In this document: positions 26,589 through 34,313 of the stretch, piece by piece
How positions within the stretch are numbered: the stretch's first letter is position 1
Layout: the number at the start of each line of letters is the position of its first letter
Assembly: GCF_042686025.1 (NCBI RefSeq)
Contig: NZ_JBHUOZ010000001.1
Location: 1,674,001-1,738,000 of the forward strand
From: Terrimonas rubra
Lineage (GTDB): Bacteria > Bacteroidota > Bacteroidia > Chitinophagales > Chitinophagaceae
DNA length: 64,000 bases
Reading direction: 5' to 3'
The notes under the pieces: generated by a model
Told to the model about the DNA's origin: nothing
What the model saw: only the letters and a program-made list of their open reading frames with translations
Databases searched by the model: none
Position numbers and translations under genes: made by a program

Positions 26589-26650
26589 TTCCCGGCAAGT
26601 AGTTAACATAACATTACATACCTGTTACACGTTTTAATTTTGTAAGCTTT

Positions 26651-26658
26651 TAATTTTG
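26651..26658 (+). promoter_or_regulatory. -7 box for yggS
   Basis: TAATTTTG, 20 bases before the yggS ATG. A second identical box lies at 26635-26642. Confidence 0.5.
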
Positions 26659-26678
26659 GGGCCGATTAAAACCAAGCC

Positions 26679-27341
26679 ATGGCTGTAAATACAGAACAAT
26701 ACCAACGTATACAGGACGAATTAGCAGCGCATAATGTTACCCTGGTTGCCGTATCAAAAATTAAACCTGCAAGCGATATACAGGCATTATACGACCTGGG
26801 GCAGCGGGATTTTGGAGAAAACTATGTACAGGAACTGGTAGAAAAACAGGAGCAGTTACCTGTTGATATCAACTGGCATTTTATCGGGCATTTACAGCGT
26901 AATAAAGTAAAATATATTGCCCCCTTTGTACACCTGATACATGGGGTGGATAGCTATAACCTGCTGAAGGAAATAAATAAACAGGCCATTAAAAACCACC
27001 GCGTGATCAACTGTTTACTGCAGGTACATATAGCGCAGGAGGAAACCAAGTTCGGTTTAAATGAAGAGGAACTGCATGCCTTACTTGAAAAAACAGAAGA
27101 CCTCCAACAGGTGCATATAAAAGGCTTAATGGGCATGGCCAGCTTTTCGGATGACGAAAAGATCGTACGCAAAGAATTCCGGATGCTTAAAAAACTATTC
27201 GATCAGCTGAAGGAATACCGTTTGCCTCAACTCCAGGCAGAAACCCTGTCCATGGGCATGAGTGGCGATTATACCATGGCGATAGAAGAGGGAAGTAATA
27301 TGGTGCGTATCGGTAGCCTGCTGTTTGGAAGAAGAGGGTAA
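26679..27341 (+). CDS. yggS: YggS/PLPBP-family pyridoxal phosphate homeostasis protein
   Basis: 220 residues, alanine-racemase-like TIM barrel without the second domain. The cofactor lysine is in LVAVSKIKP near residue 27. GQRDFGENYVQEL near 47, WHFIGHLQRNK near 72 and SMGMSGDYTMAIEEGSNMVRIGS near the C-terminus (two overlapping motifs) are all conserved. The protein carries and balances PLP and affects amino-acid and keto-acid pools. It is monocistronic with a -7 box. Confidence 0.95.
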   Translation: MAVNTEQYQRIQDELAAHNVTLVAVSKIKPASDIQALYDLGQRDFGENYVQELVEKQEQLPVDINWHFIGHLQRNKVKYIAPFVHLIHGVDSYNLLKEINKQAIKNHRVINCLLQVHIAQEETKFGLNEEELHALLEKTEDLQQVHIKGLMGMASFSDDEKIVRKEFRMLKKLFDQLKEYRLPQLQAETLSMGMSGDYTMAIEEGSNMVRIGSLLFGRRG

Positions 27342-27345
27342 AGTA

Positions 27346-27450
27346 TAATTATGATTTAAGATTGTAGGATTTATGATTTACTGGTACAGGTAAAAGCTAC
27401 TCATACCTTCTAACTTCCCAACTTTCTGTCTTCCTGATTTTTTAACTTCT
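27346..27450. repeat. Composite short-word array (reverse orientation of 39661-39812)
   Basis: Bases 27346-27380 hold words such as GATTTAAGATTGTAGGATTT. Bases 27404-27440 hold CTTCTAACTTCCCAAC and TTTCTGTCTTCCTG. Read on the minus strand, the GGAAG/GAAAG block comes first and the AAATCCTAAATC block second, the same order as at 39661-39812. The array fills the gap between the convergent yggS and amidohydrolase genes. Confidence 0.6.
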
Positions 27451-27452
27451 TT

Positions 27453-28622
27453 CTATATTATTCTTTTGACGGACTGCAGGTCACTGCTGCATAGTATTAC
27501 GCCGGGTTGTTTACCTTTTTCAAAACTTCCGTATTGATGACTGATCTGTAACGCTTCGGCGCCATTTAAAGTGGCCCATTGCAGTAGTTGTACTAAAGGT
27601 ATTTGCGGGTAAAAGGCCTGAATGGTCCTGATCTCTGCAGCAATATTCAACTGGTGATTAGAGGCCAGGCTATCAGTGCCCAGTACCAGTTTACAATTAT
27701 TTTCTATCAGCATGGGTATATCGGGCAGGGTATTGCTGATATACTGGTTGGCGTTGGGGCATAAACATATCCAGCTGTTACGTTGTTGTTCCTGGTCCAG
27801 TTGCTGCATATAGTGTACATCCGCTGTTGTTGTGTGTACATCATGAACCAGTATTACCGGTTGTTTTGAATTAAAGCGGTGGTAATAACTTTGCAGGCTG
27901 CTTTTACCGGTAGGTGTAAAATGATCTGCCGGCATATTTACCTTATCATAAAAGGCTTTGAAGCCACCGGTTTTATGTTTAAACCATTCATCTTCGGCCG
28001 CGGTTTCCTGGTTATGGATGGTTTGCAGTTGTGAACCGGAAAACTGCTGTAATAATGTCCAGAGCTCCGGGGAAACGGAATAGGGAGCATGGGGTACCAT
28101 GGATACATGGCCGCCCGTTTTCTCTGTTAACTGCCTGAACTGTTGGTATAACTGCTGCGATTGTATAAAACGCTGTTCCGCAATAGCGGGATTAAAGCCC
28201 GTTACCTCGATAAAATGATGATAGTATAATTGTTGTTTTTGCTTCTGCGGCAAGGTTAGGGGAGTATTACAGATATCTCCGACCGCTACAATGCCGTTAT
28301 CCAGCATCTCCTGTTCGGCCAGGGCAATGGCCTGGTCAATGGTATGTACCTGGCTGTTCCGCCGCGTAAGGATGGCATAAATAAAATCGGTGAGCCCTGT
28401 ATGTTCCGGGATGGCGCCTTTTAAATGACTAAGTTCCAGGTGGCAATGGCAGTTGATAAAGCCGGGAGATAAGATACCGGTAAAGGTCTCTATACCCTCC
28501 ATCCCGTCCGGAAAAGGCAGGATATCTTCTATTATACCCTCCTCGCTGATCAGTAATACATGATTGTATAACAATTCCTTGCCCGTAAATAATATATCTG
28601 CCCTTAATTTTCTGAAAGCCAT
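27453..28622 (-). CDS. Amidohydrolase-family deaminase (TRZ/ATZ type)
   Basis: A 389-residue metal-dependent hydrolase with the HxH pair in GFINCHCHLELSHLKG near residue 57. A metal histidine sits in VPHAPYSVSP near 181, a catalytic Glu region in HNQETAAEDEW near 209, and the metal aspartate in LGTDSLASN near 316. It resembles cytosine/aminofutalosine/S-adenosylhomocysteine deaminases of subtype TRZ/ATZ. The true substrate cannot be chosen from sequence alone, and no menaquinone or purine genes are nearby. Its start is close to and divergent from the prfA promoter. Confidence 0.85.
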   Translation of the reverse strand: MAFRKLRADILFTGKELLYNHVLLISEEGIIEDILPFPDGMEGIETFTGILSPGFINCHCHLELSHLKGAIPEHTGLTDFIYAILTRRNSQVHTIDQAIALAEQEMLDNGIVAVGDICNTPLTLPQKQKQQLYYHHFIEVTGFNPAIAEQRFIQSQQLYQQFRQLTEKTGGHVSMVPHAPYSVSPELWTLLQQFSGSQLQTIHNQETAAEDEWFKHKTGGFKAFYDKVNMPADHFTPTGKSSLQSYYHRFNSKQPVILVHDVHTTTADVHYMQQLDQEQQRNSWICLCPNANQYISNTLPDIPMLIENNCKLVLGTDSLASNHQLNIAAEIRTIQAFYPQIPLVQLLQWATLNGAEALQISHQYGSFEKGKQPGVILCSSDLQSVKRII

Positions 28623-28634
28623 AATTAAAATATT

Positions 28635-28642
28635 TACCTTTG
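28635..28642 (+). promoter_or_regulatory. -7 box for prfA
   Basis: TACCTTTG. The surrounding TTACCTTTGC is identical to the atpD box at 54144-54153. It gives a leader of about 115 bases. Confidence 0.6.
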
Positions 28643-28665
28643 CAGCCCGAAAATCTTTGGATAGC

Positions 28666-28730
28666 CGGCAACAGTATTCATTTTGTTGCCGTAAAGGTAC
28701 TGCTAAAACAGGCTTACTTTTAAGGAGGTT
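28666..28730 (+). promoter_or_regulatory. prfA leader: hairpin plus long Shine-Dalgarno-like stretch
   Basis: Perfect arms CGGCAACA (28666-28673) and TGTTGCCG (28684-28691) enclose a 10-base loop. Downstream, AAGGAGGTT at 28722-28730 is complementary to the 16S rRNA 3' end but lies 30 bases before the ATG, too far to position it. It could be a leader control element (inference). Confidence 0.4.
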
Positions 28731-28760
28731 ATCACCGGGGTTTTATAAAAAGCAAAGTAT

Positions 28761-29825
28761 ATGTTAGATAAGTTAGAAGCCATACAGGCCAGGTTTGACC
28801 AGTTGGGAGTTGCCTTGACCAACCCAGAGATTGTGGCTAATAATAAAAAATTTGCCGAAACCAGTAAGGAATACCGCAGCCTGGAAAAGATTGTGAATGC
28901 CTATAAAGATTACAAGACCTTATTAAGCGATATTGAATTTTACCAGGAAGGATTACAGGGGAATGATGAAGAGATGAAGGAGCTGGCAAAAATGGAATTA
29001 CCTGCTTTGGAAGAGAACAAGACCAGGCAGGAAGAAGCGATACGCCAGTTGCTGATACCCAAGGATCCCCAGGATGATAAGAATGCTATTTTAGAGATAC
29101 GTGCCGGAACCGGTGGTGATGAAGCCAGTTTATTTGCCGGCGACCTGTTACGTATGTATATGCGCTATTGCGAAGGACGTGGCTGGAAGATAGCTTTATT
29201 AAGCGAAAGTGAGGGTACGGCGGGAGGTTATAAGGAAGCCCAGTTGGAAGTTACGGGGGATGATGTGTATGGCGTTTTAAAATTTGAAAGCGGGGTACAC
29301 CGTGTACAGCGGGTGCCTGCTACCGAAACACAGGGACGTGTACATACATCGGCCGCAACGGTGGCGGTAATGCCCGAAGCGGAAGAAGTGGATTTTGAAT
29401 TAAATCCGGCCGATGTAAAAATGGAAACCGCACGAAGCGGTGGTGCGGGTGGACAGAACGTAAACAAGGTGGAAACGAAAGTAATGTTAACGCATATACC
29501 GACCGGCACCGTGGTTATTTGCCAGACGGAACGGTCGCAATTAGGTAACCGGGAAAAGGCCATGCAGATGTTGCGTACCAAATTATATGAAGAGCAGGTA
29601 CGTAAGCAGGAGGATGAAATAGCAAGACACCGTAAAAGCCTGGTGAGTACCGGTGACCGCAGTGCCAAAATCAGGACCTATAACTATCCGCAGGGACGTG
29701 TAACCGATCACCGGATCAACTTTACGTCTTATAATTTAGATGCTGTAATGAACGGCGGTATCCAGGACTTTTTAGATGCTTTACAGTTTGCAGAGAATGC
29801 AGAAAAACTGACTAAGGCGGAATAG
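28761..29825 (+). CDS. prfA: Peptide chain release factor 1
   Basis: A 354-residue RF1 that releases peptides at UAA and UAG. The catalytic GGQ lies in SGGAGGQNVNKVE near residue 229, and the RF1-type codon-recognition PAT is in RVPATETQGRVH near 184. The length is normal and domain 1 is intact. No programmed frameshift is seen; that feature belongs to RF2. The leader is unusually structured (see 28666-28730). Confidence 0.96.
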   Translation: MLDKLEAIQARFDQLGVALTNPEIVANNKKFAETSKEYRSLEKIVNAYKDYKTLLSDIEFYQEGLQGNDEEMKELAKMELPALEENKTRQEEAIRQLLIPKDPQDDKNAILEIRAGTGGDEASLFAGDLLRMYMRYCEGRGWKIALLSESEGTAGGYKEAQLEVTGDDVYGVLKFESGVHRVQRVPATETQGRVHTSAATVAVMPEAEEVDFELNPADVKMETARSGGAGGQNVNKVETKVMLTHIPTGTVVICQTERSQLGNREKAMQMLRTKLYEEQVRKQEDEIARHRKSLVSTGDRSAKIRTYNYPQGRVTDHRINFTSYNLDAVMNGGIQDFLDALQFAENAEKLTKAE

Positions 29826-29875
29826 GATGGGTTTTTAAAAGAGGTAGTTCACCGTTAATACCTTTACAGGTTTAT

Positions 29876-29925
29876 TCCCGCAGATGGCGCAGAAAAGATG
29901 CACCGCAGATTTTCGCAGATAAGTT
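29876..29925. repeat. Solo copy related to the 129-130 bp tandem repeat
   Basis: CCCGCAGATGGCGCAGAAAA and CACCGCAGATTTTCGCAGAT here correspond to the first third of each unit at 51862-52385. The copy lies in the prfA-DUF502 gap. Confidence 0.6.
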
Positions 29926-29990
29926 TTTGTGTAGTGGAAAATGTAAGCATAAGGTTGATAACAATTATCTATGTGCCGGATAAGGTACCA

Positions 29991-30026
29991 TTACCAAATT
30001 ATCTAATTGTCTAATTATCAAATTAG
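29991..30026. repeat. Short-word array AATTATCTA/AATTGTCTA
   Basis: Near-9-base period words (CAAATTATCT, AATTGTCT, AATTATC, AAATTAG). The DUF502 stop codon (30023-30025) lies inside its edge. Confidence 0.55.
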
Positions 30027-30619
30027 CTCTCCTTCTCTTCCATCTCTACCACACCACCCGTTACCGCATATTTCATGGCATCGCCGGAACTGATATGTTC
30101 TATATGTTTTACCTTTTCCCTGGGTAAAATGTATAACTGTCCTGCAAAGTTATAAGCCTGTGGTACGTATACGGCTACTTTATCGGCGCCAAATTCAAAC
30201 TTCTGCATTTCCTCATCGGTTAAAAAACCAACGATCCATACATCATTGGCAAATACATTGGCGAGTACCGCTTTGGTGAACTTTTTTTTATCGCCGGCAA
30301 AAGCTTCAAAGAAATCTTTAATTGAAGTATAAATAAACTTGATGCCGGGTGTACGCTCAAGCCAGTGATCAAAAAAATTAATGATGCTGCCCATTAAAAA
30401 ATTGCTGCTGATCCAGCCTACAAAGATGACAAAGGCCACAATAACAATGAAGCCGATACCCGGAACACCAAACACCGGACGTAAAATACCATCTACCAGC
30501 TCAAACAACCAGTACAAAGCATATACGGTAATACCGATGGGGGCCAAAATAAGCAACCCCTGTATAAAAAAACGGAGTATTTTTTTGAAAGGAGTATCCG
30601 GTGTTTTTTGTGAAGCCAT
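30023..30619 (-). CDS. DUF502-family membrane protein
   Basis: About 198 residues with two membrane segments (about 15-40 and 58-82) and a soluble C-terminal half. The pattern FFIQGLLILAPIGITVYAL, FDHWLERTPGIKFIYTSIKD and VWIVGFLTDE is that of DUF502, a family of unknown function found in bacteria and plants (LIKE-COV). The longer TTG start at 30634 is possible, but ATG 30619 (MASQKTPD) is preferred. It is the only gene of its transcript as far as seen. Confidence 0.85.
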   Translation of the reverse strand: MASQKTPDTPFKKILRFFIQGLLILAPIGITVYALYWLFELVDGILRPVFGVPGIGFIVIVAFVIFVGWISSNFLMGSIINFFDHWLERTPGIKFIYTSIKDFFEAFAGDKKKFTKAVLANVFANDVWIVGFLTDEEMQKFEFGADKVAVYVPQAYNFAGQLYILPREKVKHIEHISSGDAMKYAVTGGVVEMEEKES

Positions 30620-30726
30620 AATGGTAGATTTCAATTGCTAAATTACTGAAGTATAGGCAAAGGGAGCAGACATAAAAAATCCCTTGCAACAATTGTCACA
30701 AGGGATGGGGGTTTTCTCATGTGTAA

Positions 30727-31881
30727 TTATTTCAAGATGGACCGGCTGATCACAATGCGCTGTACTTCGCTGGTACCTTCATATATCTGGGTAATTTTAG
30801 CGTCACGCATCAGGCGTTCCACATGGTATTCTTTTACATAACCATAACCGCCATGTATCTGTACGGCTTCCACACTGTTCCACATGGCCGTTTCCGATGC
30901 ATATACTTTAGCCATGGAGGAGCTGAGGGTATAATCCATATGGTTGTCCTTTTCCCAGGCAGCTTTTAAACATAATAAACGGGCGGCTTCTACCTTGGTG
31001 GCCATATCGGCCAGTTTAAAGGCAATGGCCTGGTGGTTCATAATTTCAGTTCCAAATGCTTTACGGGTTTTGGCATATTCTTTTGCCAGCTCGTAGGAGC
31101 CGCTGGCAATACCCAGGGCCTGTGAAGCAATGCCGATACGGCCGCCGGCCAGGGTTTTCATGGCGAATTTAAATCCGAAACCATCTTCGCCGATACGGTT
31201 CTCTTTGGGCACTTTTACATCGGTGAACATTACCGTTGTGGTATCGCTGCCGCGGATACCCAGTTTGTTTTCTTTTGCGGCAATGGTTACACCCGGCCAG
31301 TCTTTTTCTACGATCAGACAATTAATGCCTTTACTGCCTTTGCTGGCATCAGTTTGTGCCATTACCAGGTAGGCGGAGGCGGTGCTGCCATTAGTGATCC
31401 AGTTTTTGGTACCATTTAATAAATAATGATCGCCCATATCTTCGGCAATAGTACGTTGCGAAGTGGCATCGCTGCCGGCTTCGGGCTCACTTAACATAAA
31501 AGCACCGATATATAATTTGCCGTCTTTTTTGCCCTGAGCCAAAGGCACCAGGTATTTTTGTTTTTGTTCTTCAGTACCGTATTGCTGCAATCCGTAACAA
31601 ACCAGGCTGTTGTTCACACTCATACATACGCTTACACTGGCATCAATTTTTGAAATCTCTTCCATGGCCAGTACATAACTTACGGTATCCAGCCCGGCGC
31701 CACCATATTCCGGTGATACCATCATGCCCATAAAACCAAGATCGGCGAGCTTCATTACCTGGTCATAAGGGAATTTTTGTTGTTCATCCCGCTCAATTAC
31801 ACCGGGCAGGCACTCGTTTTTGGCAAAGTCACGGGCTGCCTGCTGGATCATTTGCTGCTCTTCACTCAGTTGAAATAACAT
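30727..31881 (-). CDS. Acyl-CoA dehydrogenase
   Basis: A 384-residue flavoenzyme, full length for short/medium-chain acyl-CoA dehydrogenases, which introduce the first double bond in beta-oxidation and pass electrons to ETF. MLSEPEAGSDATS near residue 130 and KNWITNG near 155 form the FAD-binding region. The catalytic glutamate is in IYEGTSEVQRIV near 370. ATG 31881 (MLFQLSEEQQMIQQ) matches the family start. The frame extends 19 codons further, but that segment spans the -7 box. Confidence 0.93.
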   Translation of the reverse strand: MLFQLSEEQQMIQQAARDFAKNECLPGVIERDEQQKFPYDQVMKLADLGFMGMMVSPEYGGAGLDTVSYVLAMEEISKIDASVSVCMSVNNSLVCYGLQQYGTEEQKQKYLVPLAQGKKDGKLYIGAFMLSEPEAGSDATSQRTIAEDMGDHYLLNGTKNWITNGSTASAYLVMAQTDASKGSKGINCLIVEKDWPGVTIAAKENKLGIRGSDTTTVMFTDVKVPKENRIGEDGFGFKFAMKTLAGGRIGIASQALGIASGSYELAKEYAKTRKAFGTEIMNHQAIAFKLADMATKVEAARLLCLKAAWEKDNHMDYTLSSSMAKVYASETAMWNSVEAVQIHGGYGYVKEYHVERLMRDAKITQIYEGTSEVQRIVISRSILK

Positions 31882-31905
31882 ACGTACGATTGTTTGTTGT
31901 GCTGC

Positions 31906-31913
31906 CAAAGATA
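31906..31913 (-). promoter_or_regulatory. -7 box for acyl-CoA dehydrogenase
   Basis: TATCTTTG on the minus strand lies 25 bases before the chosen ATG and inside the extended frame. It supports the shorter start. Confidence 0.55.
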
Positions 31914-32093
31914 GCGGAACATTTGAGAATTTGTACATTAAAACAAGATTTCCGATGGCTGCTATTCAGAAATTTAAATACCCCTGACTTTTATTCATCC
32001 TGGTCAAAATACTGCAACACCTCATTAATATCGGTTATACTCAGCCCGGGATAGTTGCATAATTTTATTGGGTCTTTTATCCAAACTGCCATT

Positions 32094-33458
32094 ATGCGTT
32101 ATAACAAAAGTCCCCTGTTTTTCTTACTCCTGTTTTGTGCCCTGTTGCCCTTAACCGCTGCCATGGGCAATGATAGTATATTGATTAACAAAGGAACGGT
32201 ATTAAAACCGGGTAAAGAAGTATACCTGCCGGCAAAAGTTTGGCGGGTGCCGGATAATAATAACTACGACAGCGATACCAGTGAGTACAGTCATAAACGT
32301 AAAGTAGAGGGCGAGAATATTGTTATTTTCTGGGCAAAAGAGTTTGGCGATGATCCGATGAAGAATGAAAATGTGGCCAAACGTTTTGATGTACATGAGG
32401 CCCTGAAAGAATGTGAAAGGTTCTACGATTTTTATGTGAACAAACTTAAAATTGTTCAGAAAGGAAAATCATTAACGGATAAGTATAAAACTCTTTTTTA
32501 TGTGATTGGCGGTGAGGAGCAGACGGCGTTTGGCGGCGGCGCCGAGAATAAGATAGGTATATTATGGACACCGGCTGTACGCATGAGCAAAGCACCTTAT
32601 GGCGCCCTGGCCCATGAGTTGGGACATGCATTTCAATATTTAGCCAGCAATGATAATGGCACCGGCTTTGGCGGCGCTATTATGGAAATGTCGGCGCAGT
32701 ATTTATTATGGCAGGTTTACCCGGAGTGGATGACTTTTGAGAACTACCACCTGGTGAGTTTTATGAAAAAGAACCACTATGCTTTTTTACACCCTACCAA
32801 TATGTACCATACGCCGTATGTAATAGAATATTGGTCGAACAAACATGGGATTGAGTTTTTTGGCAAAATGCTGCGTGAGGTGAAAAAAGGGGAGGATCCG
32901 GTAATGACTTACCAGCGCATTACGAATATTACCCAGGAACAGTTTAATGATGAAATTTTTGACGCGGCCCAACGCTTTATGACCTGGGATATGCCCCGGA
33001 TTGAAAAAGTGGCAGCGAAATATGCAAACCAGCACCATACTAATTTTAAGCCGGCGGAGGATGGCTGGTATAAAGTGGATGCTGCCAATTGCCCCCAGAA
33101 CTACGGGTATAATGGTATTAAATTACAGGTACCGGCCAAACCCGGAACGGTAGAACTTGCGTTTAAAGGCATAGTGGGTGATACGGCTTACCGCAATATA
33201 AAAGCCGATAAAGCCGGGTGGCGATATGGCTTTGTAGCCGTGAAAAAAGATGGCAGCCGTGAATATGGTAAAATGCAGCATAAAGCGGAGGGTAAGGCCA
33301 CATTTAAAGTACCCAAGGATACCCAGTATTTATGGCTGGTGGTAAGTGGTGCTCCCAAGGAGCATTGGAAAGTATCAGGCAAGGATGAAAATAATGAACA
33401 ATGGGCTTACCAGGTAAAATTTAAAGGGACTGACCTGGCGAACCCCGCTCAACAATAG
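32094..33458 (+). CDS. Secreted putative zinc metallopeptidase (DUF6055-like)
   Basis: A 454-residue protein with signal peptide MRYNKSPLFFLLLFCALLPLTAAMG. ALAHELGHAFQYL around His174 is a clear HExxH zinc motif, and IMEMSAQYLLWQVYP about 30 residues later offers a third-ligand glutamate. The last ~130 residues form a beta-rich domain. The layout matches what I recall as DUF6055, often annotated as an avirulence-like or hypothetical protein. The substrate is unknown. Neighbours do not help, and it ends in its own terminator. An ATG 13 codons earlier would hide the signal peptide. Confidence 0.78.
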   Translation: MRYNKSPLFFLLLFCALLPLTAAMGNDSILINKGTVLKPGKEVYLPAKVWRVPDNNNYDSDTSEYSHKRKVEGENIVIFWAKEFGDDPMKNENVAKRFDVHEALKECERFYDFYVNKLKIVQKGKSLTDKYKTLFYVIGGEEQTAFGGGAENKIGILWTPAVRMSKAPYGALAHELGHAFQYLASNDNGTGFGGAIMEMSAQYLLWQVYPEWMTFENYHLVSFMKKNHYAFLHPTNMYHTPYVIEYWSNKHGIEFFGKMLREVKKGEDPVMTYQRITNITQEQFNDEIFDAAQRFMTWDMPRIEKVAAKYANQHHTNFKPAEDGWYKVDAANCPQNYGYNGIKLQVPAKPGTVELAFKGIVGDTAYRNIKADKAGWRYGFVAVKKDGSREYGKMQHKAEGKATFKVPKDTQYLWLVVSGAPKEHWKVSGKDENNEQWAYQVKFKGTDLANPAQQ

Positions 33459-33489
33459 TTTTTTCTATAAGTAGTTAGTTTTTGGTTAC

Positions 33490-33518
33490 GCCGCCCCTTT
33501 CAAGGGGCGGTTTTTTTG
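33490..33518 (+). terminator. Terminator after DUF6055-like gene
   Basis: A 9-bp GC-rich stem CCGCCCCTT/AAGGGGCGG (33491-33510) followed by seven T residues. Confidence 0.9.
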
Positions 33519-33523
33519 TAAGA

Positions 33524-33567
33524 ATGGTTAGTGAGACACGAACCATGACCCGTGTCTCACTAACCAT
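33524..33567. repeat. Perfect 17-bp inverted repeat
   Basis: Arms 33524-33540 and 33551-33567 are perfectly complementary (core GTGAGACACG/CGTGTCTCAC) around a 10-base loop. No T-run follows, so it is not a simple terminator. Related words (GTGAGGCACGAAC) occur at 45332-45344. Confidence 0.8.
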
Positions 33568-33599
33568 CACAATGCCTAAAGCCCAAAGGCTGCCCGACT

Positions 33600-33735
33600 G
33601 GCAGTAGTAGCTGCAACGCCCGTAAAGTTCCTGCCCCGGAAGGGCGCATGGTAATGCCCCGTTGCACTACTACCGAAGGCGGGGACTGAAGCCGATGAGG
33701 GTACTGCAGCTGAGAGCCCCAAAATATTTCTTGTT
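33600..33735. repeat. GC-rich structured intergenic element
   Basis: Outer arms near 33606-33620 (AGTAGCTGCAACG) and 33683-33696 (CGTTGCACTACT) are complementary apart from one bulge, and inner GCCC/GGGC stems follow. It ends GAGAGCCCCAAAATATTT, like the end of the element at 53895-53998 (GATAGCCCCTAATATTTT). No coding potential is seen. Confidence 0.5.
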
Positions 33736-33795
33736 TTTGTTAAACAAAACCTAACTATTGTTGTTAGTGAACCGTGGCGTGACAGTTTTTTGACG

Positions 33796-33803
33796 TAATT
33801 TTG
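33796..33803 (+). promoter_or_regulatory. -7 box for ccmE-ccmF
   Basis: TAATTTTG, 25 bases before the ccmE ATG. Confidence 0.5.
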
Positions 33804-33827
33804 CCACCGATTAAACAACAGGGGCTC

Positions 33828-34307
33828 ATGAAAAAAATACATATTATTTTATTGGTGCTGGTAGCCGGAACGATTGCTTTTTTAGTAACCTTTTTACAGA
33901 AAACAACTACCTACGATTCCGTAAATACCGCTATGTCCAAGCCCGGAAAATATGTACACTTAATGGCCCGCTGGGACGCTTCGGAGCCTATGGAATATGA
34001 TGCCATAAAAAATCCTAACCACCTGGTTTTTACCGCGGTAGACACGCTGGGAAATAAAGTTAAAGTAGTATATAGCAACCCTAAACCGGAGAATTTTGAA
34101 AAAAGTGAAAGACTGGTTTTAATGGGGCAATACGAAGCTGAAAAGGGTGTATTTGTTTGTAAAACAATACAGACCAAATGTCCGTCGAAATACAAAGAGG
34201 GACAGGAATATAAGGACGAAAAAACGACTGAACCAGCGCAATCCAGCACCAAGGCACCGCAAAACCAACCGACCAATGCCCTGGTATCTATAGCGGTTGC
34301 TAAATAA
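33828..34307 (+). CDS. ccmE: Cytochrome c maturation heme chaperone CcmE (CxxxY type)
   Basis: A 159-residue membrane-anchored protein. One N-terminal helix (HIILLVLVAGTIAFLV) is followed by an OB-fold periplasmic domain (KVKVVYSNPKPENF, LVLMGQYEAEKGVF). CcmE binds heme covalently and hands it to CcmF. The usual heme-binding histidine (HxxxY) is replaced by Cys118 in CPSKY with Tyr122 in place, the CxxxY form known from Desulfovibrio and archaea. The C-terminal tail is polar. ccmF begins 6 bases later, so the two are an operon. ATG 33828 is chosen over an upstream ATG that lacks a membrane start. Confidence 0.88.
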   Translation: MKKIHIILLVLVAGTIAFLVTFLQKTTTYDSVNTAMSKPGKYVHLMARWDASEPMEYDAIKNPNHLVFTAVDTLGNKVKVVYSNPKPENFEKSERLVLMGQYEAEKGVFVCKTIQTKCPSKYKEGQEYKDEKTTEPAQSSTKAPQNQPTNALVSIAVAK

Positions 34308-34313
34308 TATATC

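Noticed and set aside
28564..28767. 67-codon frame over the prfA leader
   Set aside because: It overlaps the amidohydrolase start and the prfA start in another frame, and its translation is not protein-like.
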